A DNA stretch of 58,291 bases from Prevotella sp. (GCA_017458005.1 JAFTGH010000065.1:1-58291), one strand, 5' to 3'; counted from the first letter of the stretch, positions 1 to 8,021 are shown. Translations and numbers: made by a program. The notes: generated from the sequence alone by a model not told the origin.

Positions 1-283
1 ATATATTATATATATATATATTTAAATTTAATAGTCAACTTTTTCAGTATGAATAACAACTAACTGTAATCTGTAATGTAATGCGGAAATCATTATGATA
101 TAACCTCAATCCTTTTGACATTGATAAACCATTCTGCCATTTATGCACAAAATAGTGTTAGAAGCCTTTTGCGAAAGGCTATTTACATTCATCTTTCCAT
201 AAAGCGAACGCAATTCTCTCCTGTCGCCCTCAAAGACGACACTCATAAATGCTGGATTCGACATTTTTTCGGCAAAGGTCAGA

Positions 284-345
284 GATCCTACTGAAACGAC
301 CAAATGAATTTGATCTATTTTGATCTTTTTCGTTAAGATTTGATC
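284..345. promoter_or_regulatory. Cluster of four GATC sites upstream of the R-M cassette
   Basis: GATC occurs at 284, 312, 322 and 342. The last three sit in near-identical TTTGATC contexts and are 10 and 20 bases apart, so they lie on one face of the helix. GATC is the recognition sequence of DpnII-type systems, which the genes immediately downstream resemble. Inference: methylation of these sites by the cassette's own methylases could tune transcription of the cassette. No regulator binding is shown by the sequence. Confidence 0.5.
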
Positions 346-389
346 TATTCGCTCAATCATCGTTGCTTTTTAGTACTTTTGCATGAAGT

Positions 390-563
390 ATGACGAAGTA
401 TAGAATTGAAATAACAGAGATGCTGAGTCGAATCGTTGAATTGGATGCAATTGACGAAGAAGATGCTATCGAAAAGGTAAGAAAAATGTATCAAAATTGT
501 GATATCATTCTTGATGCTTCTGATTACATAGGAACAAATATCTGCATAAAAGATGAGAAATAG
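390..563 (+). CDS. DpnD/PcfM-like small protein
   Basis: A 57-residue acidic protein beginning MTKYRIEITEMLSRIVELDA and containing the pattern DEEDAIEKVRKMYQN, which resembles the DpnD/PcfM family. DpnD was first seen beside the pneumococcal DpnII cassette, and here too the gene lies just upstream of DpnII-type genes. Its biochemical role is not known. The start is the only ATG giving an open frame; a nearby ATG at 383 stops after a few codons. A TACTTTTG box at 374-381 lies just ahead, but no good upstream box accompanies it. The family call rests on recall of the motif and the neighbourhood. Confidence 0.6.
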   Translation: MTKYRIEITEMLSRIVELDAIDEEDAIEKVRKMYQNCDIILDASDYIGTNICIKDEK

Positions 564-576
564 AATCTGAAGCGCA

Positions 577-605
577 TTGTTTTTCGAAAATATTCGTTAC
601 CTTTG
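577..605 (+). promoter_or_regulatory. Bacteroidota-type promoter for the R-M operon
   Basis: TTG at 577-579 is followed after 18 bases by TACCTTTG at 598-605, close to the Bacteroidota pattern TTTG-N19/20-TAnnTTTG. It would start a transcript near 612 and leave an untranslated leader of about 250 bases before the methylase gene. Confidence 0.6.
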
Positions 606-673
606 CGCTGGCATTCATACTCATCTGAATGCATAACATCGTGGGGAATTAGATAGCAGTATCTAAATTCGAA

Positions 674-797
674 GAGACCTCAGACATAAAAGTCCACCAA
701 ACATTTATACAGAGGGTCTCGGGGAATGCGGATACGCCTATTCTGTATAGGCGTACCCCTTCCTTTCTTCTCTCTGTATAGGCTTCTGTGGTGGACT
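674..797 (+). promoter_or_regulatory. Long structured leader with nested inverted repeats
   Basis: The outer arms 691-699 and 789-797 are perfect 9-base complements. Inside them 706-714 pairs perfectly with 772-780, GGGG at 721-724 pairs with CCCC at 756-759, and a perfect 9-bp hairpin (733-741 with 747-755, loop of 5) sits at the centre. GAGACC at 674-679 can instead pair with GGTCTC at 715-720, which would compete with the long-range fold. This could be a leader RNA with two folds or a small palindromic mobile repeat; the sequence alone does not decide. Confidence 0.6.
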
Positions 798-865
798 GCC
801 TTTGTCTGGGGAAGGAATGCGAAGGAGGTGCGCTTTCTTTTTTGCCCATGCAAAAAAGAGAAACG

Positions 866-1762
866 ATGAGTACAGAGGCAAAGCCTTTCTTAAAATGGGC
901 AGGTGGTAAAGGACAGTTGTTAAGTCAACTGGCTACTTATCTGCCACAACGGATTTATAACGAACCATTTACTTATATCGAACCATTTGTTGGCGGCGGT
1001 GCAATGCTTTTTTATATGTTGCAAAACTTTAGTAACATCAGAAAGGCTATCATCAATGATGTCAACGATGATTTGGTTCTGACTTATAGAACCATCAAAG
1101 ACGATGTGGAAGCATTAATAACTGTTCTTGCTAGAATAGAAAAAGATTATCTGTCAACAGAAGGACAAGAGGTTCGAAGTGCCATATTTTACGAAATCAG
1201 GGATCGCTTTAATCGACATGAGGGAAATAAGATTGAAAGAGCAGCACAATTGATTTTCTTAAACAAGACATGCTTTAATGGCTTGTATCGTGTTAACAGA
1301 AAAGGATTATTCAATGTACCTTTTGGGAAATACGCTAATCCGACTATTTGTAATGTTCCATTGCTAAGGGCAGACAGCCAATTGCTACAAAATACCAATA
1401 TAGAAATCTGCCAAGGTGAATACTCGCAGACCATCCAATATGTTGATGGTTTGACATTCGTGTATCTTGACCCTCCGTATCGCCCATTGGATGCGACATC
1501 AAGTTTCACGGCTTATGCAAAAGGAGACTTCAACGATGACGACCAACAGAATCTTGCTGCATTTTGTCATCAACTCAATGCTTCTGGATGCTATTGGATG
1601 GAGAGCAATGCCGATTGTTCTGCCAAGAATCCAAATGACACTTTCTTTGAAGAACTCTATAAAGATTATCAAATAGAAAGAGTCTATGCCTCTCGTGCTA
1701 TTAATGCGAATGCAAGTAAACGTGGTAAACTAACAGAATTATTAATCAAGAACTATGAATAA
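866..1762 (+). CDS. dpnM: Dam-type adenine-N6 DNA methyltransferase of a DpnII-like system
   Basis: A 298-residue alpha-class (D12) methyltransferase expected to methylate adenine in GATC and protect host DNA from the endonuclease encoded next. The AdoMet-binding motif FLKWAGGKGQLL lies at the N terminus and the catalytic DPPY motif sits near residue 200, the order of Dam and DpnM. ATG 866 places the FLKWAGG motif about eight residues in, as is usual; an in-frame ATG at 848 is the main alternative. The gene overlaps the endonuclease gene by 8 bases, indicating translational coupling. GATC specificity is inferred from the three-gene set. Confidence 0.88.
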   Translation: MSTEAKPFLKWAGGKGQLLSQLATYLPQRIYNEPFTYIEPFVGGGAMLFYMLQNFSNIRKAIINDVNDDLVLTYRTIKDDVEALITVLARIEKDYLSTEGQEVRSAIFYEIRDRFNRHEGNKIERAAQLIFLNKTCFNGLYRVNRKGLFNVPFGKYANPTICNVPLLRADSQLLQNTNIEICQGEYSQTIQYVDGLTFVYLDPPYRPLDATSSFTAYAKGDFNDDDQQNLAAFCHQLNASGCYWMESNADCSAKNPNDTFFEELYKDYQIERVYASRAINANASKRGKLTELLIKNYE

Positions 1763-2573
1763 AGATTTTAACCTTTTCATGTCTCAATTACAAGAGACAA
1801 ATCAGACCCTAGACTTCTTCTGCGATTTTGATAAGATATCAGCAAATGTCGCTGAGGTAGAAATGAGTTTAAACACTCTCAATTATTTAATTGGCAAAGA
1901 GAATTTAACTCAAGGTGTTAATGAGATTTGGCAAAGAGATTCTAAAGTTTTTGAAGTTCTTGGAATTCTCATTGCTGTTAGAGACGAAGGGAAAAAGCCC
2001 GTTGTAGATAGTAAAGGTAATGTTGTGTTGCTAAAAAGTTATTTTAAGTCTGCAAACAAAGTCGTAGAATTTCTACAAGAAACTGGATTAGCAGATATTT
2101 TCTTTTCTCGTCGCATCAAAAACCTTGTAGATTATGTCTTTGGCATTGAGACTGGACTTGACACAAATGCTCGCAAGAACCGAAGTGGTCATATCATGGA
2201 AAATGCTGTCGCAAAGATTTTCCAAGAGAATAACATAAAATTCCGTCAGGAAGTTTATTCCTCTGAGTTTCCTGCCCTGTCTGTTCTAGGTACAGACGAA
2301 AAGCGTTTTGATTTTTATATTGAGACTGCTACAAAGAAATATCTCATAGAGGTTAATTTCTATAGTGGTGGCGGTTCCAAACTCAATGAGGTTGCTCGTG
2401 CTTATACCGAGTTAGCACCTAAAATAAATTCTTTAAAGGGCTTTGAATTTGTTTGGATTACGGATGGTATTGGCTGGAAATCCGCTCGCAACAAATTAGA
2501 AGAAGCCTATAACACTATTCCAAGCGTATACAATCTGACTAACATATCTTCATTCATTGATTGCATCAAATGA
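1755..2573 (+). CDS. dpnB: DpnII-family type II restriction endonuclease
   Basis: A 272-residue protein resembling the DpnII/MboI family of GATC endonucleases, near the usual length of about 290. The segment GLDTNARKNRSGHIMENAV and the later core RFDFYIETATKKYLIEVNFY fit the family; the latter carries a PD-(D/E)xK-like D...ExN arrangement. It is expected to cut unmethylated GATC DNA. It overlaps both neighbouring methylase genes, so dosage of cutter and protectors is coupled. The order methylase-endonuclease-methylase differs from the pneumococcal M-A-B order as I recall it. Confidence 0.85.
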   Translation: MNKDFNLFMSQLQETNQTLDFFCDFDKISANVAEVEMSLNTLNYLIGKENLTQGVNEIWQRDSKVFEVLGILIAVRDEGKKPVVDSKGNVVLLKSYFKSANKVVEFLQETGLADIFFSRRIKNLVDYVFGIETGLDTNARKNRSGHIMENAVAKIFQENNIKFRQEVYSSEFPALSVLGTDEKRFDFYIETATKKYLIEVNFYSGGGSKLNEVARAYTELAPKINSLKGFEFVWITDGIGWKSARNKLEEAYNTIPSVYNLTNISSFIDCIK

Positions 2574-3451
2574 TAACACCTTATTACAAATCTCTTTCAC
2601 ACGACTTTAATCTTGTCTGTGGTGATACTTTTGAACTATTGCCACAATTCGACTTCCAATTCGACATGATATTTGCCGACCCACCCTATTTTCTATCTAG
2701 TGGAGGGATAAGTGTACAGAGTGGAAAAATCGTTTGTGTCGATAAGGGAGATTGGGACAAAAGCATGTCACCAGATAATATCAATGCCTTCAATTTGAAA
2801 TGGCTATCGTTGTGTCGTGACAAATTAAAGAATAACGGTACGATTTGGATATCAGGAACATATCACAACATCTTTTCTGTTGCCAATTGTCTGACGCAGT
2901 TAGGGTATAAAATTCTCAATGTGATAACATGGGCGAAGACGAATCCACCCCCCAATATCTCTTGTCGATATTTCACCTATTCCACAGAGTTCATCATCTG
3001 GGCTCGTAAATCGCGAAAGGTGGCTCATTATTACAATTATGAGTTGATGAAGCATATCAATGACGACAAACAGATGACAGATGTTTGGCGATTACCTGCT
3101 ATTGCTCCATGGGAAAAACGTTGTGGGAAGCATCCTACTCAGAAACCGCTTAGTTTACTAAGCCGTATCATATTGGCATCGACTCAGCCCGACGCATGGA
3201 TTCTTGATCCATTTGCAGGATCCTCAACTACTGGTATTGCTGCCAATTTACTTGGACGCAGATTCTTAGGAATAGAACGTGAAGAAGAGTTCGCTGCAAT
3301 TAGCAAGGCTCGCCGGTTAGAGATTGACAAACTCGAAACCTATGCGGAATATCGCCATAAGATAGCCGACATCATCAAAGCAGAGGATACCCAAACCAAT
3401 TGCTTCGCTCAAGAACCCTTGCCTATCGAACCTCTTCCGCTTTTGGAGTAA
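2570..3451 (+). CDS. dpnA: DpnA-type DNA adenine methyltransferase
   Basis: A 293-residue beta-class N4/N6 methyltransferase. The catalytic DPPY motif comes first (FADPPYFLSSGG, about residue 35) and the AdoMet motif DPFAGSSTTGIAANLLG comes near the C terminus. In DpnII systems this second enzyme methylates single-stranded as well as duplex GATC, protecting incoming DNA; that role here is inferred. ATG 2570 overlaps the TGA of the endonuclease gene in an ATGA junction. An in-frame TTG at 2561 is less likely. Part of its C-terminal coding sequence is repeated in degenerate form at 4475-4518. Confidence 0.85.
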   Translation: MITPYYKSLSHDFNLVCGDTFELLPQFDFQFDMIFADPPYFLSSGGISVQSGKIVCVDKGDWDKSMSPDNINAFNLKWLSLCRDKLKNNGTIWISGTYHNIFSVANCLTQLGYKILNVITWAKTNPPPNISCRYFTYSTEFIIWARKSRKVAHYYNYELMKHINDDKQMTDVWRLPAIAPWEKRCGKHPTQKPLSLLSRIILASTQPDAWILDPFAGSSTTGIAANLLGRRFLGIEREEEFAAISKARRLEIDKLETYAEYRHKIADIIKAEDTQTNCFAQEPLPIEPLPLLE

Positions 3452-3742
3452 TGCAATCCGATAATTAAATATTTCGACAAAGCAGGTTCTAAAAAAGAAA
3501 AATTTCTGTTGACACCACCAGGTTGTTTGACAGCAATCCTTGTCCTAATTCTGTTTCTTTACAGTTAAGTTTAATAGTAAGCGTTACAGACTGTTCTCTG
3601 TTCGCACCTAAAACTCTGACCTTGATGCCCTGAGTAGTAAACCTATAAGGTTTACGTTGCTTTCGATAAAGGTTTAGGGGGGAAAACCATATCTTTTAAG
3701 GGGGTATAACCTCTATCGAAAGCAGTGTAAAGGATTAAGAGT
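3452..3742. other. Intergenic stretch with two inverted repeats
   Basis: No gene is seen. GTAAACC at 3637-3643 pairs with GGTTTAC at 3649-3655, and 3659-3674 pairs imperfectly with 3708-3723 around a G-rich loop. The larger repeat lies at the convergent ends of the R-M operon and the leftward gene and may act as a two-way terminator, though neither side has a long T run. Confidence 0.4.
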
Positions 3743-4243
3743 TTATTCCTGCGGTTTATTAGTCAACACACTGATTGTTTCGTCAAATTCTGCAAGAATC
3801 TCAGAGAGTCGTGGGTTAGATTTCTGTACGATAAGTGCCGCAAAATTTTTTGTCTTTCCCTCCTGTACTTCTGCGGTCTGCATTACATAGGCATCACGTC
3901 CAGAATAGGTATTGAACCAACGGATAAACAGTCGGCTACGGAACGACTGACGACCATCGCCCGTCTCGCAAATGTAGAGCAGGATGTCGGGGTTGGCAGC
4001 GAAGAAGGCTTCAACAAGCAAAAGAATAGTCTCACGTAGTTTCTGGTCAAGCGGAGAGGGTTGGTTTGTCTGGTTATTGATGGTGAACTGGTATGCTCCC
4101 ACAGGCCAGATGGAGTAGTCATCCATGAAACCAACAACAAAGATTTGCCCTCTGTTGGTTTCTATAATATAGTCACGCCCGTTTTCAGTCCACACCTTGT
4201 AGGGTGCAAGACGACAGATGCGAGTCAGATCGAGTGGTTTCAT
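3743..4243 (-). CDS. Hypothetical protein, DUF6169-like
   Basis: A 166-residue soluble protein with no signal peptide or membrane segment. The pattern of an N-terminal YxF-type strand region, the central ICETGDGRQSFRSRLFIRWF and a C-terminal helix looks like the uncharacterised DUF6169 group of Bacteroidota, but this is recall of pattern only. It follows a 48-residue protein gene by three bases, so the two form a pair read away from the housekeeping side. The pair lies between the methylase gene and a decayed copy of that gene's tail, suggesting cassette insertion. Function unknown. Confidence 0.6.
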   Translation of the reverse strand: MKPLDLTRICRLAPYKVWTENGRDYIIETNRGQIFVVGFMDDYSIWPVGAYQFTINNQTNQPSPLDQKLRETILLLVEAFFAANPDILLYICETGDGRQSFRSRLFIRWFNTYSGRDAYVMQTAEVQEGKTKNFAALIVQKSNPRLSEILAEFDETISVLTNKPQE

Positions 4244-4246
4244 CGT

Positions 4247-4393
4247 CTAAATACTCAGTTGGAGTCGCTCCTCGCGTATCTTCTTGATTTCTTCTTCTGC
4301 ATGTTTCTGCCATTCGTGTTTCCTACGTATGGACTCACGAAATGCGGCGATAATCTCGTCGCGTGTACGATTCTTAAATGCTGTTGAAACCAT
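4247..4393 (-). CDS. Small basic/helical protein paired with the DUF6169-like gene
   Basis: A 48-residue ORF beginning MVSTAFKNRTRDEIIAAFRE and continuing in a charged helix rich in E, K and R. It ends three bases before the 166-residue protein and has a good promoter in front, so it is likely a real small gene. A small charged protein followed by a larger soluble one recalls toxin-antitoxin layouts, but no family is recognised. Confidence 0.55.
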   Translation of the reverse strand: MVSTAFKNRTRDEIIAAFRESIRRKHEWQKHAEEEIKKIREERLQLSI

Positions 4394-4423
4394 ATTTGCT
4401 TGTGTTTACAATTTTATTGGGTA

Positions 4424-4455
4424 CAAAGATAAAAACTTTAATTGAAAAATCAAAA
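4424..4455 (-). promoter_or_regulatory. Promoter for the 48-aa/DUF6169-like pair
   Basis: On the minus strand TTTTG (4451-4455) is followed after 19 bases by TATCTTTG (4424-4431), a near-perfect Bacteroidota promoter about 30 bases ahead of the small gene. Confidence 0.7.
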
Positions 4456-4465
4456 TATTATTCTT

Positions 4466-4573
4466 AAAAATCGTTGCCGCAAGATAGCCGAAATCGTCAA
4501 AGCAAAGGATACCCATACGAAAAAACGGGGACGGTTCTCGCTCTGGCAAGCGACTTTGTCGATGACTGAATGA
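4466..4573 (+). pseudogene. Vestigial tail of a DpnA-like methyltransferase gene
   Basis: Bases 4475-4518 match 37 of 44 bases of the dpnA C-terminal region at 3353-3396 in the same reading frame: RKIAEIVKAKDTHT here against HKIADIIKAEDTQT there. The frame continues to a stop at 4571-4573 with a different end. No start or catalytic region is present. It looks like the remains of an older methylase copy left on the far side of an inserted two-gene cassette. Confidence 0.55.
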
Positions 4574-4575
4574 TC

Positions 4576-4614
4576 CACAAAAATCCGCACAGTCAACGAA
4601 GATTGTGCGGATTG
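4576..4614 (-). terminator. Rho-independent terminator of the TonB-domain gene
   Basis: Minus-strand stem AATCCGCACA / TGTGCGGATT (4604-4613 with 4582-4591) is followed by a short T run. It lies just past the stop of the leftward gene that ends at 4635. Confidence 0.8.
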
Positions 4615-4634
4615 GTGTGTGGGGTATTTGCCTT

Positions 4635-5573
4635 CTACTGTAATCTAAATGTGACAGGAACTGTATATTTGACCCTGACAACAGAACCATTAAGTTTTCC
4701 TGGAGTCCACTTAGGCATTTGTTTAATCAGTCGAACAGCCTCCCTGTCTATATTCGGGTCAACCGTTTTCTCAACCTTTACATTAGATATACTTCCGTCT
4801 GTTTCTACGATGAAGGAACAAATAACTCTTCCCTGTACTCCATTTTCTTCACAAACTGGAGGATATACTATGTTTTGGGAAAGATATTGAAACAAGCCAT
4901 CCATGCCACCAGGGAATGAAGGCATGACATCTACAACATCATATACTTTTTGGTCGGATGTACTGGAGGTGGCTTTTGTGGTAGCCGCCGTTTGAGCATC
5001 TTTCAATGCCACACCCTGTTCTTGTAACCCTTGGCGGTCAAAGCCAAACGTCATTTCATCGGCAATCTTCAGTTCCAGTTTCCTGGATGTCACCGAAGCC
5101 ACCTCAAACTCTTCAAACACGTCACATATAATCGACATCTCCTTGAGATCGTTGCCGCTTTCTTTCTTGACCTTAGCCTCCATCATGACCAGCATCAACT
5201 TCTTGCTGTCGGGGTCAGCCATCATCCCTTTCAGATTAGGGTCGGATATCACAATGTCATCGACCTTGAATGCAGCCTTCTCTTTGTTGAATGTTGCATG
5301 ATATTTATTGCCAGTCTTTATGAAAGAGCCTGGGATGGTGTATGACATCGTAACAGAACTCCCCGCCATATCTGTCGACTTTATAATCAACTTCATACTC
5401 ATGTTGCCGCCACTGAACACCAACAGCATGTCGATGTCTGTGCCGTCTGCGGTCTGTATAAACTTGTCCTTAAACTCCTTGTTGGCTTTCCACGAGCCGT
5501 TGACGCTCTGTGCCATAGCGTTGCCAATGCCCGACATCAGCAGTACCGCAAATATGAATAACAGTTTTTTCAT
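4635..5573 (-). CDS. Secreted protein with C-terminal TonB domain
   Basis: A 312-residue protein with a signal peptide (MKKLLFIFAVLLMSGIGNAM, cut near AQS). A novel central region of about 190 residues is followed by a TonB C-terminal domain: PSFPGGMDGLFQYLSQNIVY, then EENGVQGRVICSFIVETDGS and a closing WTPGKLNGS...VPVTFRLQ. Usual TonB energy transducers have an N-terminal membrane anchor and a proline-rich span; here there is a cleavable signal and no such span. It is therefore more likely a periplasmic or outer-membrane-facing protein with a TonB-like fold than a true transducer. A TAACTTTG box lies at 5609-5616 on its strand. Confidence 0.75.
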   Translation of the reverse strand: MKKLLFIFAVLLMSGIGNAMAQSVNGSWKANKEFKDKFIQTADGTDIDMLLVFSGGNMSMKLIIKSTDMAGSSVTMSYTIPGSFIKTGNKYHATFNKEKAAFKVDDIVISDPNLKGMMADPDSKKLMLVMMEAKVKKESGNDLKEMSIICDVFEEFEVASVTSRKLELKIADEMTFGFDRQGLQEQGVALKDAQTAATTKATSSTSDQKVYDVVDVMPSFPGGMDGLFQYLSQNIVYPPVCEENGVQGRVICSFIVETDGSISNVKVEKTVDPNIDREAVRLIKQMPKWTPGKLNGSVVRVKYTVPVTFRLQ

Positions 5574-5706
5574 GTCTCAATATTTATAATTATTATTAGT
5601 TATTTCTGCAAAGTTACGAAAAAATCTGATAACTTCGTTTTTCTTTGCTAAAAATGTCGTACCTTTGAAAAAACGGGGGACAGAATAATCCATGTAGAGT
5701 ATCGTC

Positions 5707-5747
5707 AGAGCAAGGCACCCTCCCAACTTAGGAGGGTGCCTTGCTCT
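5707..5747. terminator. Perfect 17-bp hairpin between two leftward genes
   Basis: 5707-5723 and 5731-5747 are exact complements with a 7-base loop, far stronger than chance. It sits 40 bases past the stop of the lipoprotein gene (5787) and probably ends that transcript. Neither side has a good T run. A TACCTTTG box at 5660-5667 on the plus strand also points at it, so a short rightward RNA ending in this hairpin is possible. Confidence 0.6.
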
Positions 5748-5786
5748 GTTATGATTCAGTGATTGTGCAGATCTCTATCATTAATG

Positions 5787-6377
5787 CTACTTCTTGTTCT
5801 TTTCCACGTATCCTCTCATATATTCCCATGAGCCGACATGGTCATCGGGACCACTGAGGAAAGAGTGAACCTTCCACGCATTATCCTCCAGATAGAGGGT
5901 CCATCCCGCCGTACAGGTGGCAGCGCCATTGACTTCCGCCAAATCGAAATAGACCTCCGCCATATCCTCTGTCAACAACTCCGGACGAATATTCGACACT
6001 TTGATAGGAGCCTCCAACCCTAAATCCCAGGGCTGGTATTCGATGAAGCAGAGTTTTTCGAACGGTTTTCCCTCCTCCGCTTTCTCCACTTGCTGGTACA
6101 TATCCAGGTAGTCTTTCGAGCAATAGAGGCTGTCGAGGACGAAGAGGTTGACATCCTGTTGACGGTATAACTCGTTTACCTTCTGATATATCTCGTTTAC
6201 TCTCGCAGCAACGGCTTCTGTAGTCCACTGGTCGACGGCAGGTTCCTCGGCAACAGGCTTTTCTGTTACCACACTGTCAGTAGCGAGGGAGTCTGTTTGA
6301 GCCTCGCCACTCTTTGTCTTGTTACCACAGGCTGTCAGCATCAGTCCTGCCACTAGTAATAAAAAAAGTTTCTTCAT
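5787..6377 (-). CDS. Putative lipoprotein, function unknown
   Basis: A 196-residue protein with a lipoprotein signal: MKKLFLLLVAGLMLTACGNK, lipobox LTAC, acylated Cys at residue 17. A linker rich in T, E and P (about 20-48) leads to a compact domain of about 140 residues with VNEIYQKVNELY, LYCSKDYLDMY and a C-terminal AWKVHSFL strand. This layout resembles DUF3828-like secreted domains, but the match is only suggestive. It should sit at the inner or outer membrane facing the periplasm. It diverges from the AlkZ-related gene. Confidence 0.65.
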   Translation of the reverse strand: MKKLFLLLVAGLMLTACGNKTKSGEAQTDSLATDSVVTEKPVAEEPAVDQWTTEAVAARVNEIYQKVNELYRQQDVNLFVLDSLYCSKDYLDMYQQVEKAEEGKPFEKLCFIEYQPWDLGLEAPIKVSNIRPELLTEDMAEVYFDLAEVNGAATCTAGWTLYLEDNAWKVHSFLSGPDDHVGSWEYMRGYVEKNKK

Positions 6378-6442
6378 ATTGCTTCTCTATTTTTTAATTT
6401 GCGATGCAAATATACATAAAAAATTGATAATACTCAATTTTC

Positions 6443-6474
6443 TTTTGTATTTTCCTCACTTATTCGTACCTTTG
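6443..6474 (+). promoter_or_regulatory. Promoter of the AlkZ-related gene, nearly leaderless
   Basis: TTTTG at 6443-6447, 19 bases, TACCTTTG at 6467-6474. The start codon at 6478 begins four bases after the box, so the mRNA is probably leaderless or starts only a few bases upstream or downstream of the annotated ATG. Confidence 0.7.
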
Positions 6475-6477
6475 CAA

Positions 6478-7149
6478 ATGATGAGCAGACAAGATATCTA
6501 TTCGGCAGCCGGACTGATGGCATATATTCAGGAGGTGGGATTCCTACCTCTGCTGAATAGTGGTATTGAGGGTTTTTCTGCCGAGGAGGTCGTGTCTGAC
6601 GACTGTCGATATGTGGTGTTTCCCGACGGTGGGTGGGACTGGCCGCTATGGAAATGGAAGGGTCCCATTGTGACGGAGGGCAACTGCGTCTATGGCAAGT
6701 TCTTTGACAAGAAAGCGGGGTTTATCAGTTGTGAGTGGTGGGCTGACTTCTACAACTATCGCCGCAGCAAGCACCCCGTCCCTGCCGAGGGCTCGATAGA
6801 GGAGGCTATCCTGTTGACTCTACAGGAGAACGGGAGCCTCATCACTCGTGAGTTACGTGCCGCTTGTGGTTTCGACGGTCCGAAGATGCGCAGTAAGTTC
6901 GACGGTTACGTCACCCGTCTCCAGATGGGGTGCTATATCGTGACAGAGGATTTCGTCTACCCCACAGACAAGCATGGCAGGGAATATGGCTGGGGATGGT
7001 CGTTGCTGACCACTCCTGAGGCGCTCTATGGTCAATCTGCCTGTCGCACGACAGTCACTCCCGAGGAGTCGTTCCGTCGTATGGCAGCCCATTGCCGCAA
7101 ACTGTTACCCCATGCCACAGACAAGCAGATCCAAAAACTTCTAGGATAA
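6478..7149 (+). CDS. AlkZ-related winged-helix protein
   Basis: A 223-residue cytoplasmic protein. The opening GLMAYIQEVGFLPLLNSGIE and the segment DWPLWKWKGPI...YGKFF...GFISCEWWADFYNYRR resemble the AlkZ-related (YcaQ-like HTH_42) proteins of Bacteroidota, which are shorter than true AlkZ DNA glycosylases of about 350-400 residues. A role in DNA repair is therefore only suggested. ATG 6478 or 6481 are both possible; the promoter position excludes the longer upstream frame. A TlpA-like gene follows after 24 bases, probably co-transcribed. Confidence 0.55.
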   Translation: MMSRQDIYSAAGLMAYIQEVGFLPLLNSGIEGFSAEEVVSDDCRYVVFPDGGWDWPLWKWKGPIVTEGNCVYGKFFDKKAGFISCEWWADFYNYRRSKHPVPAEGSIEEAILLTLQENGSLITRELRAACGFDGPKMRSKFDGYVTRLQMGCYIVTEDFVYPTDKHGREYGWGWSLLTTPEALYGQSACRTTVTPEESFRRMAAHCRKLLPHATDKQIQKLLG

Positions 7150-7173
7150 AAATAACTAAACGAGAAAGATAAT

Positions 7174-8013
7174 ATGAAAAAACTGATTACACTAGCACTG
7201 ATGGCTGTCACGATGACGGCACAGGCTCAAACAAATGTGGACCCTTACAGACCACTGATGGACGCTTACGACCAGCAGGCTGACAATATTCTGAAGGAAT
7301 ACAGGGCGCTGCACGACAAAGACCCCAAGGGAGAACTCCCAGAGAGTAAGGCAAAGGCGAGAATCCTCTCCGACCGTCTCGACTCGATTGGTGAGGAACA
7401 GTTTAAACTCATCAAGGAGATCATCCGTGACAACCGTGACAACCAACTGCCTGCGAGATATATCAAGGACGCCATGTACCAGTTCAGTTACGAGGAACTG
7501 AAAGACGCCCTTGACCCCAAGGCTGCCTACTATAACAACCCCGATTTGGACATTCCCAAGAGACTTCTTGCAGGCTATGAGAAACGTCGTCCAGGCATCC
7601 AGTTCCATGAGTTGACGATGAAGGACGCTGCAGACCAGGATGTGACGCTGAGTCAGTGGGTAGGCAAAGGCAACTACGTGCTCGTCGACTTCTGGGCTTC
7701 CTGGTGTGGACCTTGCCGCCAGGAGATGCCCAATGTGGTGGCATGCTATGAGAAATACCACAGCAAAGGATTTGATGTCGTAGGTGTCTCCTTCGACCAG
7801 AAGAAGGACGCATGGGTGAATGCCATCCAACAGATGGGTATGAACTGGCATCAGATGAGCGACCTGAAGGGTTGGAAGTGTGCCGCCGCCGAGGTTTATG
7901 GCATCAGCAGTATTCCCTCCAACGTATTGGTTGACCCAGAAGGCAAGATTATCGCCATGGATCTCCGAGCCGCTAAACTCGCCAATCAGTTGAAGGAAAT
8001 CTACGGAGAGTAG
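7174..8013 (+). CDS. Secreted TlpA/ResA-like thioredoxin
   Basis: A 279-residue protein with a signal peptide (MKKLITLALMAVTMTAQAQ). An N-terminal helical domain of about 120 residues, as in many Bacteroidota proteins of this class, precedes a thioredoxin fold from about residue 143. The redox motif is FWASWCGPCRQEMP and the cis-proline region is GISSIPSNVLVDPEGKI. It acts in the periplasm, reducing or shuffling disulphides; the substrate is not evident. Its transcript probably ends in the hairpin inside the convergent asnB gene. Confidence 0.85.
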   Translation: MKKLITLALMAVTMTAQAQTNVDPYRPLMDAYDQQADNILKEYRALHDKDPKGELPESKAKARILSDRLDSIGEEQFKLIKEIIRDNRDNQLPARYIKDAMYQFSYEELKDALDPKAAYYNNPDLDIPKRLLAGYEKRRPGIQFHELTMKDAADQDVTLSQWVGKGNYVLVDFWASWCGPCRQEMPNVVACYEKYHSKGFDVVGVSFDQKKDAWVNAIQQMGMNWHQMSDLKGWKCAAAEVYGISSIPSNVLVDPEGKIIAMDLRAAKLANQLKEIYGE

Positions 8014-8021
8014 TCCTACTC

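Noticed and set aside
106-360. 84-residue leftward ORF at the left edge
   Set aside because: It has no recognised family and no good promoter, and its N-terminal codons are the repeated TTTGATC sites, which explain the open frame. It may be the debris of a gene, so it was not listed as a CDS.
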